Notes under the pieces: model-generated
Databases searched by the model: none
Told to the model about the DNA's origin: nothing
The model's input: only the letters and a program-made list of their open reading frames with translations
Made by a program: the position numbers and the translations under genes
NCBI GenBank assembly: GCA_050084985.1
Contig: JBITNC010000001.1
Coordinates: forward strand, 108,872,001 to 108,936,000
Source: Nageia nagi
Lineage: Eukaryota; Pinophyta
Direction of reading: 5' to 3'
Length of the DNA stretch: 64,000 nt
In this document: one piece after another, positions 14,840 through 26,889 of the stretch
Numbering within the stretch: position 1 is the first letter of the stretch
How the letters are laid out: every line of letters begins with the position of its first letter

Positions 14840-15080
14840 AAATTCTATTTAAATTAATTTACAACTAAAAATAAATCACCAATGAATTTAACCTTTCTAA
14901 AATTTAATTGCATGGTTATCTTTACAGCTAATATCAAAGCTTCATACTCAACATTATTATTTGTACATGGAAAGTTAAGTTTGAAGGAGTAAAGTATGGG
15001 AATCCCTTGAGGTGTTTTGAATACAACACCTGCACCTCCACTTTATTTATATATTGATATGTCAAAATATATTACCATAT
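14840..15080 (-). pseudogene. Second (archaeal-type) RNase H of Tat pol, outer element
   Basis: On the minus strand the sequence aligns with 37815-38027, including the motif PYSFKLNFPCTNNN followed by YEALILA. A second RNase H downstream of the normal one is a mark of the Tat lineage of Ty3/gypsy. Stops break the frame. Confidence 0.6.
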
Positions 15081-15289
15081 ACCAATCATATTTAGGTTCA
15101 GTAGGAATTTCCATCTCATCTAATTGAAAAACATGTTCATCTCCAAATTCAATGATGAGTGGGTTATCATCATGTAAAGGTACTTCCACAAGATAATCAG
15201 CTATGACTTGACCTTTGATCAATTTTTGACTTATAAATTATATATAAAATTTAATCAAATAAATAATCCACTTATATGTCCTTGTATTT

Positions 15290-16430
15290 TACTATGTTTT
15301 GTTCATCATATATTTTAATGAATCTAGTTTGGCAATTACATAAGTAGTATGATTTAGCATGTAATGTCTTAGCTTTTTGGTTGCAAAGACTATTTCTAAA
15401 CATAACTTATCCATGTACATGTACTTAATTTCATAACCAAATAAGGTCTTATAGAGATAATATATGGTTTCCTTCTTATTATTTTTATTCTTTTGAGTAA
15501 GCATAGCTCCTAATACAAATTCTATAGCTTATGTATAGAGTAGGAATGGTTCCCCTTCCTTAAGTGGGACAAAAATTGGAGGTGATAAAATATAACATTT
15601 TATTTCATCAAATGCTTCTTGTGGTTCATTTTCCTAGTGAAATTTAATCTCCATTTTTTAATAATTTATTGAAAGGTTTACATTTATCTAATAATTCTAA
15701 AATAAAAAGTATTACAACATGCAGGTTACCTTCTAAACTTTGTAATTGCTTTATATTTTAAGGGGGAGGCATATTAATTATCACTTTTATCTTGTTGGGA
15801 TCTACTTTAATCCCTTTCCTATAAATAATGAAACCTAATATTTTTTTTTAAGTGATCCCAAAAACATATTTCTTGGGATTTAATCGGATATTATGCTCTA
15901 ATAATCTATCAAATATGTTTACAAGTACCTTTATATGGTCTTATTGAATTTTAGATTTAGCTAATACATCATCTACATAATATTCCACAATATCATGCAT
16001 GTAATCATGAAAAATATATGTCATTTCCCATTCATAAGTAGCTCCCATATTCTTTAGGCTGAAGGGCATTACTTTATAACAAAATGTTCCCTAAGGAATT
16101 ATAAAAGATGTTTTATGTTTATATTTAGGTGCTACTTTTATTTGATTATACCCTGAGAATCCATCCATGAGAGGTGGCATTTCATGTCCAACAATAGAAT
16201 CAACCAAATTATCTATGTTTGGTTATGAAAAATCATCTTTAGGACAAACTTTGTTTAGGTCTCTAAAATCTATACATATGTGAATTTTTTTATTAGAATT
16301 TTTAATTTGCACTATGTTAGGAATCCAATCAGAGTAATCGATGGATGTATGAACTTGGATTATAAAAGTTTTTGTAACTCCTTTTTTACCATTAATACTA
16401 TTATAGGATGCATCTTGCATAATTTTTGGT
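15290..16430 (-). pseudogene. Reverse transcriptase and RNase H, outer Tat element
   Basis: Fragment 16223-16420 is the RT finger region (SIDYSDWIPNIVQIKNS, then ICIDFRDLNKVCPKDDF). The YVDD active-site block lies near 15965-16005 (DIVEYYVDDV). RNase H follows at 15292-15504 with LEIVFATKKLRHYMLNHTTY. Several stops and small indels interrupt the frame. It is collinear with 28440-28990 and 37405-37660 of the inner element. Confidence 0.8.
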
Positions 16431-18074
16431 TAACTAGTTTAGAATCCTCTTTAATACCTAGGTTTTGTACCATAAAGTTTGTATCCAACCCTAGCATATC
16501 AATGTATGACCATGCAAATATCTTTTATTTTTATTTAAGTATAGATACAAATTTTCACCTCTCATCTTTAGTTAGTGATTTTTATAGTTGAATAATCTTC
16601 AAATTATTTGGATCATCACTTAAAACTATCTCGATGGTTTCTTCAATTAACATGTGAGACCCCTCTTCTAACTGATTTGGTATTGGAATGTAATTTTTAT
16701 CATTAAGATTGTACTCTTCATCTTCACATAAATATTGATCCTCTAAAGTTGTTTTCATGGTGAATTTAGATGTTTGAAGTATAGGATCTATATATTTAAA
16801 GTCTTTTGTTGTATATTATTTAGAAATTAGTATAAATTCTATAATACCCTCATCTACCATGAAGTATGTTGAAGAGTTACTCAAACTTATTGGACTTAAT
16901 AATTCAAACTCATCACTTCTAGACCAATCAAAAGATATATTTCTTGATTTAAATTAAATATTTCTTCAATCTCAACCATGTTACTTAATACAACATTAGA
17001 AAATAGACTTTCCAAAGATAATATTTTAGATTCTAAATTATCTTGGTTTAGTATCTCTTCAAGGTTTCCACATGGTTTTTGATATTGAAGCTTTTCTCAT
17101 TCTAGCTCAACTATTTTACAACTAGATTATTTTTTATTCTTACCTTTGCATCCCAATTCTATTTTATCAATGGGTAATTAGTATTAAATATTAATTGTAT
17201 GTCAAAGTCCTTGTCCAAATTGACCTAAATCTCATCCCTTCCATTAACATCTACTAAAATATCTTTAGACAAACATTCTCACATAAGGTGATAAATATTC
17301 TAATGAATTATAGAAAACACCTTCATGTGGTTTAGGTAAATAAATGAGAGGTGGTTTTATAAGACTTGTATAAAAAAAAGGGTTTGCTTAGGCACTTTTC
17401 CTAATGGTACTAATTGCCCCACTACACTAGGAGACTCCTTAGGTATTCCCATTCTTTGAGCAAAGGGAATACTAAAGATAACATCATCAATTCCAAATTA
17501 TCCTATACAATAATCTAGTAGCTTTATTATTATTTTAAATATATTTCATGAATTATCATCTTCCTAAAAATAATTACCCTTTAATGATTTATTTATAAGA
17601 AATGGAAACTTTGATGAGGAGGCTTTACTTAATTCATCTAATTTACATGCTTTTTTCTCCCATGTTTTTCCTATGGTGTGGGTTCTATCTTTGATTATGA
17701 CTTATCATTGATATTTTGTTGAATTTTGGATGATTCTTGATTGATATCATGCTTTTCTTTTGAATTATTCAAAGGTGAAGAATTATTCTTACCCACTATT
17801 AGTATTTAATGATTTTTTTATTGGTATTGGTGTTGGAAAGTAGTGAGTAGATGGTAAAGCTACTTCTTTTGATAAATGGACACTATTACAATGTGAATAT
17901 AGGCTTTCATATCTAGGCACACAATGTACTACACCCTTGTGAATATTTTTCAAATAATTATGATATGTTGATGGAACACATTTCATATATCTAATCCAAG
18001 GTCTTCCTAAAAGGATGTTATATTATGTTATATCTCCTTCAATTACTTATAATATCATTTGCACTATTTAGATC
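16431..18074 (-). pseudogene. Decayed pol linker between protease and RT, outer Tat
   Basis: No domain is recognisable, but the segment is collinear with 26890-28430 of the inner element, where the same spacer is better preserved. Short open pieces remain (17789-17986 on the minus strand holds SHCNSVHLSKEVALPSTHYF, matching 26950-27005). Confidence 0.5.
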
Positions 18075-18509
18075 CTACAATAATAGGAAACAAGATTGAT
18101 TGCATAGTTGAACATAGATCATCATTAAATACTTATAGTTGTAGGGTTGAAAAAAAAAATATGAACATGGAAGATTCAAATTTTTATACACATTTGTTGA
18201 AATAATGTTTATTTTTGAACTTTTATCAATCAAGATTCTCTTAAACGTTTTCCCATATACCTTAGCTATAAAGTGCAAAGTGGATCTTTTCCATGTGCCC
18301 CATTCAAATATTTGACTTCATGATCAAAGAAAATAATAGTAGGTTTTTGACTTAATTTAATGTTTCTTACAAAACACATGCAGCTTTTAGGATCATTTAT
18401 ATCCAATTCAAATGTTTGTAATAATTGAGTCATTGCATCTCTATGGTTCTTAGATTGTTATAATAACTCATATAGAGACATTTCACTTGCAAATTTTGTA
18501 ATTATTGAT
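18075..18509 (-). pseudogene. Retroviral-type aspartic protease remnant, outer Tat
   Basis: Open part 18075-18278 reads AKVYGKTFKRILIDKSSKIN. The family motif LID-x-G-S is altered to LIDKSS, so the active-site glycine is missing. It continues from gag, which was split by insertion of the inner Tat element between 18515 and 47517. Confidence 0.65.
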
Positions 18510-18515
18510 GTAAAC

Positions 18516-19347
18516 TTATAGACACCTAAAAATGACCCCTCCTTTGAAAAATAAGAGAGGAAAATAAAATTTTAGAAAATCATTAAAGTTTGCCAAAATC
18601 TATCGATTGTTGGTAATTCAAAATAATCATTGGTGATAATATCCAATTGCAAGTGCCTGATGGGCAATCACCAATGATCTTGTAAATATAAAACACAAAG
18701 AAAAAAATAGAAAAATCAGATGCCCAAGGAAACAAGCTAATAGATCAAGGATGAGTCATCTTTAATCCTACACTTTCCTTATGCAAATTTAATCTATGAT
18801 AAGGTTGGAAGAGATTTTTCATCTAACATTGTCTTCCAAAATAGCAACTAATGCTACCATAGTAAAAATTATAAATAAGATCCTTCCCATAGAGGAAAGG
18901 GAGAGAGATAATGAAATGCAACCTTACTCTACTAAATTCAAGTCAAAATGTTGAGTATATTTTAGTTTACTATTTTTACTTACATACATGTTTATTTCAT
19001 GTTATTTATTATAACTTTAAAGCATGAATATGTATGTTTGATGGGTTGTTGGTTTGTGCATGTGTAGGATTCCAAGACGAGCAACTGATTAAAGCAAAGA
19101 GAAGTCAAGGAATAGCAAGGAAGAAGTAATCAAAATCATTCTTATTGCAAGTTCAATTAAATGAAATTAGGATCTTGAAGACATCAGCAAATAAGGGCCT
19201 CCAAGAGGCCCATATTATGCATTGTATTGAAACCCTCCATTATGAGGCAATCTATAATTAAAATTGAGGTTTATTAAAAAATCAATAAAGAGTTTCTATT
19301 GGTTGTGATAGCTTTTATTTTTGCTTGCTTGTATGGTTGATTTTTAA
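18516..19347 (+). repeat. 5' LTR of the inner Tat element
   Basis: Starts TTATAGACACCTAAAAATG and ends GATTTTTAA before the primer site block. It pairs with 46781-47516, which has lost about 75 bp that here lie near 19110-19185. The ends are not TG...CA. Confidence 0.75.
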
Positions 19348-19357
19348 GTAAATATTT

Positions 19358-19375
19358 TGGCACTAAAAGGAGGGA
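19358..19375 (+). other. Primer-binding site of the inner Tat element
   Basis: TGGCACTAAAAGGAGGGA, the counterpart of the site at 51753-51773 in the outer element. I did not assign the tRNA. Confidence 0.5.
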
Positions 19376-20046
19376 CCTCACATAAAAGCTACAAAAAAAA
19401 TGAGATGTAGGGGGTATCTCTTACTATGTATATTTCATATTTCATCTTCTATGTTTATAGAATCATTACTAAAATGTGTATTATTTATTGTTTCTTATTT
19501 TTTATTTTATATCTATGTGATGTTTTATGATCTTCATCAAGAACTAGCAATTTGTGTTGAAATACCAGTGACTTTTATGGAAATGCTAGAGACTTGTATT
19601 TGAAACACCATGGACATGTACTAAAAATGCCAACAATTTATTTGAAAAATCAATTATTTATTCTGAATCCTTAGCAACTCTATCTAAAAATCTAAAAAAT
19701 TCATTAATTCAAAAAATAAGACTTTCATGAATCCTAAAAGCATAAAATAGGCATTAAAAATGTAAATAGAAAAGAACCCCTTATTTGTGATTTCTTTTGC
19801 CTAGATTGCATATAAGAAGGGTAGATGTATGATTAATGAATATATGTTACTCATTTGCTTTATTTGAATAAATTATATGAATTATTTATCTTTGAGGACT
19901 TTGGAAATGAAAAATAAAATCATTTAATACTTTCTTTTATACCCACATATGCTCTCCCTTTACATTGAAAGGTGACCTTATGTGATCAAAATGGGTATAA
20001 GAGGAAAGGAGTAAATGAACTCTTTTTTCCTCTTTTCACTTTTTAT
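19376..20046 (+). other. Leader of the inner Tat element, part 1 (no gene)
   Basis: AT-rich untranslated sequence. From about 19950 it aligns with the complement of 1140-1260 in the outer leader. Confidence 0.5.
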
Positions 20047-20173
20047 TGTTGGAAACCTAATCCTTAGGGATTAAGGTAATTTATGATTATTAATAGTTTT
20101 AGGTGTGTGAGTATGCATGTATTTATAGGAGATCAAATTAATACAATATTTGGCTTTTGGAGTTTCTCCTTCA
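20047..20173 (+). repeat. 5' LTR of the short-LTR element
   Basis: 127 bp, TGTTGGAAACC...TCCTTCA; no difference seen to 22327-22453. Confidence 0.95.
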
Positions 20174-20175
20174 AG

Positions 20176-20188
20176 TGGTATCAGAGCC
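20176..20188 (+). other. Primer-binding site, initiator tRNA-Met
   Basis: TGGTATCAGAGCC two bases after the LTR, a perfect match to the usual site. Confidence 0.93.
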
Positions 20189-21434
20189 TTATTGGAGAAG
20201 ATCTGGAGAACTCCATTGCCCATCCTCCAAGATGAGGGTTTGAAGTTTTTTTGTTAGTTCATAGTTTCAGCTATGTTTATGGGGATTTGAATCTATTGAA
20301 GAGAGGCAGAGGACTACCCTAGAGATGTGAATGATGGCCAGAGGAGCCATGAGAGAAGATCATGCAGAGAAAGGGGTGTTGGAGTGCATCTCCTTGCATG
20401 GATCATGAGAAGAGCCTGTGTGGTGAAAGGGGTGTGTCTTGGACTGCACCTCCCCACATGGAGCCTAAGGAAGAGAAGAAAATGCCTCATAGAGGAGGCA
20501 TCGCACAGCTGAAAGTCATTGTAAGGGATGCAAACTGTTTATTTAGACCCACGTAAGAATGAGCCACAAGGAGCTCAGTGTGCATGCAGGAGGTGTGTTG
20601 TGAAGGTGAAAATGGAGGATAGCTTCTCTACTACATAACGTAGTTGAATGCTACATCCAGAGAACCCAAGCAATGAGGAGAGACTATGCTAGAGAGAAAT
20701 CTATCTGAGCTAGGTAGACACCACAGGATTGGAACCTTAGTGATGCAAAGGGCCATGAAGAGATAGGAAGGAGTTTCCAACATGGCTGGTGTGCTGAGGA
20801 GGAAGGAGCAAGAGGTATCTAACCATCAACCAGCCATAGTGCAGAGCAAAGGAGCCAGTTCAGCGAGGAAGGCTAATGCATTGAGCAAGAAGGGGCACTT
20901 GGGGGTCTTTTTGATAAGGCCTTGGAGCTTGATCCTGTCACCATTAATGCATGGGAGCTCATGGAGGGGCTCAATGAGGATGTGGGTGAGTCTCCTGATA
21001 AAAGAAAAAGTGTAGAGAAGGAAAATAATGAAAAGACTTCTCCTTTCCACACGATCGAGATGGACGATGCTTGAAAAGAAAATGTGATTCCTATGGGTTT
21101 TCATGGAATAGAAGTGGTTTTTGTTCATAAGGAGAAGGAGAAGGAAAATGCAGCCTATAGTAAACACTAAGATGGCTCCTACCAAGTTGCCCTCGAAGCC
21201 TCTTCCACTAGCTCAAGCAGTGAGGGAAGCTAGGAATGGAGGAAGTAGAGGAGGTCGAGATGGACGTGGAGGCCATAATCAGGATGGTGGCTATAACAAT
21301 CCTGGCTGTGGCAACCATGGTGATCGATTCAACTATGATAGTAGCAATGAAAATAATAATGGAAATGGATATTAGGGTGGAAGTCACAATGGTGGAGGTT
21401 TGTATCGAAGCAGAGCAATTTTTTTCTGGCAGAC
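20189..21434 (+). other. Interior of short-LTR element, non-gag-pol part
   Basis: Several short open frames are present. The frame at 21121-21375 encodes a Gly/Arg/Asn-rich stretch (RGGRDGRGGHNQDGGYNNPG), which resembles RGG-type low-complexity regions of RNA-binding proteins and may be a second captured fragment. No gag, zinc-knuckle or pol motif was found. Confidence 0.5.
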
Positions 21435-21701
21435 CATGAAAAGAAATTTGCATTCGTGGAGATGCGAAGCGTGGAGGAAGCGAGCAATGCCATGTCTCTA
21501 GATGGCATCATCTTTGAGGGTGTCTCTATCTATGTATGGTGACCCACTGACTACAATCCCTATTTGGCTACACCATTGGGGCCTAGTCAGCCGAGCCCAC
21601 ATCTCAACCTTGCTACTATGGGGCTCACATCGGGTGCTAATGTGGGTGCCTCATCTACATGTATATTCGTTAGTGGGCTCCCTTACTATCTCACAGAACC
21701 C
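21435..21701 (+). pseudogene. U2AF65: Captured U2AF65 (splicing factor) fragment, RRM1 to RRM2
   Basis: 89 codons read in one frame with KFAFVEMRSVEEASNAM, LDGIIFEGV, PTDYNP, LGPSQPSPHLNLA and GLPYYLTEP. These are the end of RRM1, the inter-domain linker and the start of RRM2 of the large subunit of U2AF, which binds the 3' splice-site polypyrimidine tract. A TGA at 21540-21542 sits where the family has Arg-Arg, so this fragment is not translated through. Similarity fades after 21701. No intron is visible inside it, which is compatible with capture through RNA, but this does not prove it because the host exon map is unknown. Confidence 0.88.
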
Positions 21702-22199
21702 CGGTGGCCTTCATTAGATGAAGTTCTAAGCTGAAGGAGCTGAGCCATAAAGAGGGGAAGCGAGTTCATGAAAGGAGGGCTTGTAGCAGAGCCACCATGG
21801 TAAGGTGGCCTCACGCTCTCTGTTCTCAGTGAGAGTCTGTTGAACAATGAAGAGGACTTCCAAGTTCCCAGTGCTGGTAATGAAGCCAGGGAATTTTTGA
21901 ACGTGAAGTCCCTCCTCGATGAGTTTTGCACTGGCGATGTGGAGAATGATGTGGACGAGGGCAACCATGTCCATGTGGATGCTGATGATGATGTTGCTGA
22001 TGTGGAAGGGTGCAAGATAAGACCCAGATGGAGTTGTGTGGGCAAGCGAAGGTCAGAGTTGAGCGAGGAACTCCTCTGAGCCAAATGGTGGACCAAGTGG
22101 GGTCCAGAATAGAGCTACCAAATGAACCCCTGATGAGCACCAAACATGGTAGTTGGGAACTGACCTGACACCATAACACTATTATTGGGCTTAGTGTAA

Positions 22200-22255
22200 C
22201 TACCGAGCACCAGATGAGCACCAGACGAGTGCCAGACAAGTGCCAGATGAGCACA
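22200..22255 (+). repeat. Short tandem repeat, GAGCACCAGAC-like unit
   Basis: Four to five imperfect copies of an about 11-bp unit near the 3' end of the short-LTR element. Confidence 0.6.
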
Positions 22256-22314
22256 CCTAAAAGCATATTTGAAGCATCTTTGTATTCTCATTTAATTCTT
22301 AATCCCTTACAGAT

Positions 22315-22326
22315 TAAAGGAGGGAG
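22315..22326 (+). other. Polypurine tract of the short-LTR element
   Basis: TAAAGGAGGGAG directly before the 3' LTR. Confidence 0.8.
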
Positions 22327-22453
22327 TGTTGGAAACCTAATCCTTAGGGATTAAGGTAATTTATGATTATTAATAGTTTTAGGTGTGTGAGTATGCATGT
22401 ATTTATAGGAGATCAAATTAATACAATATTTGGCTTTTGGAGTTTCTCCTTCA
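22327..22453 (+). repeat. 3' LTR of the short-LTR element
   Basis: 127 bp, apparently identical to the 5' LTR. Confidence 0.95.
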
Positions 22454-22458
22454 TTTAT

Positions 22459-23760
22459 CACTAAAACTAGTAAAGAATATTCAATAAGTCATTTCCACAC
22501 TCAAAATGAGGAATTAATTTTCACTTAAAGAATGAAATAAACATAAAATCAATTTTTTGGAGTAAAGGTAAACTCAAAACACATTAAGTTGGTTAATTTA
22601 CTAGGTAGGTACTTTTCCTTTCATATTAATACTCTTTGATGGTCTACCTTGTTACTTCGAAAGAAGGTTGAAGGATGGTAATTCATAGGGGGATTAAAGA
22701 ACCTAATTTAAGTGAATATATTACACATTAAAACCCCTCCTATCTACCCTACCACTCTACATGGAGGTCAAAGGATTGTGACTCAAAGGGGAGTCAAAGA
22801 ACATCATCTAAAGAAATTTATCTCACATTAAAACCCTTCCTATCTGCCTTACCACTCTGCAAGGAGGTCAAAGGATTATGAATCAAAGAGGGGTTAAAGA
22901 ATTTCACTAAGTCACTTCTACACTTAGAAGGAGTAAATGAATTTCATTAAAGCATGGTTAAAGAATCGTACTAAATGGCAAATGAACCTCATGGGTTAGA
23001 TAAAGATCTCACTAATTAAAGTATTATTTATTTCACACTAAATAAAATATAATCAAAGGATATGTATGTTGGGTTGGGTTGTAGTTATAATGAATTCTTT
23101 TATTCTTAATATATATGCATAATACCTTTTAAAAAATAAATATCAATGAGTTGGAAGTGATGATGAACCATTGATTATATATTTCTTGTGCACCCATCGA
23201 CCATACTATAAGCTATAGAGCCAAACCTAGAGATGAATATTGGGTTCTAGGGTAAAAGTTATCAATTTTCATTTGGTGAATATAAATAATGAGGTTAAGA
23301 TTTGATTCCACTATCAAGATAGTCTTTAGTGGCATTCCCTGAGCCCCATTGCACTAACAAGATCATTTTAGATATGAATTCAATACTTTGCCATAGATTA
23401 TCCATAGGATTCTATACTACCTTTATTTAAACACTTGACTAAAAGAAAAACAATCTAGGAAAATTAAAAAAAGATAAAATTAATCATTCACATCATTTAT
23501 TAAATAAAACATAGTTCAATTTATTAAACAAAATTAGATAATATAATCACATTGCAAAGGTGACTTATAAATAAGTTGTTTGTGCATGTATTTGCTTTTT
23601 CTCGATAATATAAAAGCCAAAATAAAATATAATTACTATGAATGATGTATGTTGTCTTTTTCTTGCCTAATCAAAAATCAAAACCAAAATAAGAATAAAA
23701 AAGAGAAGGGTTCTAAAAAATAACAACAAAAGAGAATGGTTAATACGTGTTCTCTAATAG
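22459..23760 (+). other. Leader of the inner Tat element, part 2 (no gene)
   Basis: Aligns in blocks with the complement of 280-1140 of the outer leader, for example AGCCAAACCTAGAGATGAAT near 23220. It contains two diverged copies of an about 100-bp unit (22725-22830 and 22800-22930) with AAAGGATT and TACCACTCT. Confidence 0.5.
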
Positions 23761-26340
23761 CTCATTAATGACAAGAGCCATATGATGAAATCCATTAAGA
23801 GGAAAAACCTAACCTTAGGTCTCATAGATCTAGTAGATAAATTTTAAGGAGAGGAACTCCTTGAGAAATAGAATATACTTTATATGAAGTAATATAATGT
23901 TTAACTTAGCTAAGGATTCCTCATTCTTCTAATGCTCATAGTCTTCCTCTAAACTTAATGTATCTAGTAGGAAGGACACCAATAGTTATTGAGGAAGAAG
24001 TCATCTAAAGGACTAATACTCCATAAAAAATGCATTTAGGTTATTTCATATTACAAAAAGGTCCTTTTAAACCTAAATATGATTATGCTATGCATTATCT
24101 ATCAGATGGATGTCTTGTCCAATCCTATGTAAGATGAGATGATTATACTCCTTCCACCATCTCTATAAGAATGAATGAGTTTGATGATAGAGTTTTGATA
24201 CATACATCTACTCCAACATCTAAACCAACAAACCATGATAGGGTGTATAATGATGACTATTATATTTTAAAAACTAATACACCTACCCCTAGGACTAGTT
24301 ATGTTTCTTCTACCTAGAGTTATACGGATCCTAGTACCACTTACACTACCCCAAGAACTAGTCACAAGATCCCTAAACAAAGACATAGAGAAATATTGAT
24401 CCTTTAATATATAAGGTAGGAAAAATACCATTGTACATATATAGTTCAAATCAAAATCAAGAACATCTTTAGAATGACCAACAAATTTTTTTATACAATC
24501 TAAATAAATAAAAATTGAACCAACCTAGAAGATCAAGACAAGATCCATGTTTACAAATATGACCTATGTTTCATGCATATCAAAGTAAAATACCTCTAGA
24601 AAAATCTCACAAATAATAGTTTCAAACCCAAATTTAGAATAAGTCTAATTAGAAAATAGTAGATAATACAAAGTTGCCACCTAGAGCAAGATCCTTATCT
24701 CCCTAAGGTAATAAAAATCATTAAAATCAAGACCATTGTTTACCTATAAAAAGGGAGGTTTTATGTGAATAAAAAAAACCTCCAATGACCCCTTTACCTA
24801 TGTCTAGACTTGAAGTTCAATGAAATCATACTCTTGCACCTTTATATCAATAGGGGCAATGATAGTTTCCTCCACATCAACCACCCCCACCTGGTCCACC
24901 ATATAATCAAAATTATTATGGTGATCAAACACCATCTAAAAGAAGTTATCAATCATTTTTAACAAATGAAAATAGGGAAAATAATAGGAATGATATCCAT
25001 CCTGTTGTTCCCACACAACTAATTAATAATTTTGATGAAAGGTTAATAGAGATTGAGAAAATGTTACATTAACAAAATAAGCATAAAATCTCTTATGAGA
25101 CTATTTGCAATGAGCCTATACACCCCAGTATTCCTAATACTGAGATCCCTTTGAAATTTGAGATTCCAAAAATTGAAACTTTCAAAGGAAAGAGGACCTT
25201 AAAGCACATCTAAGGTGTTTTAAATACTCAAGTTATGTAATTTCCAACAATAATGCTTTGATGCTACATATCTTTCATATATAACTTGCTGGGCAAGCAA
25301 TGGATTGGTATAATAACTTAATAGAATATAACATCACAAAATATGCATAGTTAGCTAATTTATTCCTAGAACACTTTAGGATAAATATCAAATATAAAAC
25401 CTCCATAATTGATATAATAAGATTACAACAATTTTAGGATGAGACAGTTACAGATTTCATTTCAAGATGGAGGGTAATTTTGATAAACATGCCTTATACT
25501 TTACCATAAGAAGAATTAGTGAAAATATGTCAAATTTGTCTAAGAACCATCACTAGTACCTTACTAATTCAAAAATATAATACATTTGAGGAAGCAATCT
25601 CTCAAGCTATTGTAATAAAAAAGGTTAAGATCCAAGATGGAGAATTAAAGGGTAAAAAGAAAGAGCCTTATGTTAGAAATAGAAATCAGGATGAAAAATT
25701 GACAAAACCAATGCCTTCTAATAAGGTTTCTTATCTTAAATATGGAGAATCAAACCTTGTACAAAATATACCTACTCCATAAAATGAAGAAAGAAAACCT
25801 AGGCCACCCCCTAGAAAGTTTTCTCCTTTGACTAAATCTTTGTATGATATTTTGAAAAAATTAATGGACCATAAAATGATTGTATTTCCTAAAATATGGC
25901 CTAAAAGGTTAGATGCAAGAGATATAAAATGGTATAATGAGAATAATTATTACAAATATCATAGCCAAAAGGGCCATACTATAATAAAATGTAGAACATT
26001 ACAGCATAAGGTTAAAGTTCTGATTGATCAAAAAAGATTATAGGTAGACAACCCTTTGACTATCCCCAATCAAAATCTAGGAATATATCAAAATCGTCTT
26101 CCTCAACATCAAACAAATACTATAGCATCAAAAATACACCAAAATAAAGTAATACACAAAGGGTTTCAAGATGTTTCTACCTTTTTTGCTATGGTAAGCA
26201 TAACTACAAGAGCCCAAAGGGTGCAAGGGAGGCAAGTTGATATTACCAACAATCAAACAAATGATGGTATTATACAACCAAATATACCTAGATCTCAACT
26301 TCCTAAGATTTTTGTAAAAGGAGTTTTGCAACATTAGTTA
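23760..26340 (+). pseudogene. Gag of the inner Tat element, decayed
   Basis: The N-terminal part is full of stops. Open pieces at 25519-25782, 25828-26043 and 26056-26337 preserve the C-terminal half. The zinc-knuckle-like block YYKYHSQKGHTIIKC is near 25950-25995, followed by a basic, Gln-rich tail ending LPKIFVKG. A proline-rich stretch precedes this near 24870-24910. The order and spacing match the minus-strand gag at 47523-50030. The capsid-like nucleocapsid precursor cannot be made from it. Confidence 0.7.
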
Positions 26341-26559
26341 AGAAAATCATAAGTAAAAATGTCCTTGTTTGAGTTGTTACAACAATCTAAAAATCATAGA
26401 GAAGCTATGAACCAATTATTGCAAATAATCAAATTAGACATTAATGATCGTGAAAGTTTTGTGTCCTTTGTGGGGAATATTAAAGCAAGTCAAAAACCCA
26501 CTATTTCCTTTCATGATCATGAAGTTAAGTAATTAGACCATTCACAAGGTCGAGATCCC

Positions 26560-26820
26560 CCATTACATATGATAGCCAAGATAGATGGGAAGGTGTTTAA
26601 AAGAATATTAATAGATGAAGGTTTTGCAATAAATATCATTTCTACAACTACCTATAAGAACTTGAATCTTCCTTTCTCACACATATGTGAACCTTATTTA
26701 CAAATAGGAGCCTTAAATGATGCTTTTTGTTCAATGATAAGATCTATATCATTGCCCATCACTGTAGGATCTAAAATTGTACAAACATTATTACAGGCTA
26801 TTGAAGGAGATATAACATAA
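26560..26820 (+). pseudogene. Aspartic protease remnant, inner Tat
   Basis: Open 26569-26820 with KVFKRILIDEGFAINIIS, corresponding to the family pattern LID-x-G-S-x-x-N. The serine is replaced by phenylalanine. It lies between gag and RT as in all gypsy elements. Confidence 0.7.
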
Positions 26821-26889
26821 TACAACTTATTCCTAGGAAGATCATGGATTAGAGACATGCAATGTGTCCCATAAACATATCATATTTAT

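Larger units (their letters stand above)
20047..22453 (+). mobile_element. Short-LTR non-autonomous element with captured gene DNA
   Basis: 2407 bp between 127-bp LTRs that look identical. It has TGTTGG...CTTCA ends, target duplication TTTAT (20042-20046 and 22454-22458), a tRNA-Met primer site and a polypurine tract. The interior (about 2.15 kb) is much richer in GC than its surroundings and encodes no gag or pol. It must have moved with proteins of another element. The LTR size is in the TRIM range, but the interior is longer than usual for TRIMs because it holds foreign sequence. Confidence 0.93.

Noticed and set aside
21686-22266. Minus-strand open frames in the short-LTR element
   Set aside because: They overlap the U2AF65-derived plus-strand frame and show no conserved motif; probably shadows of GC-richer sequence.
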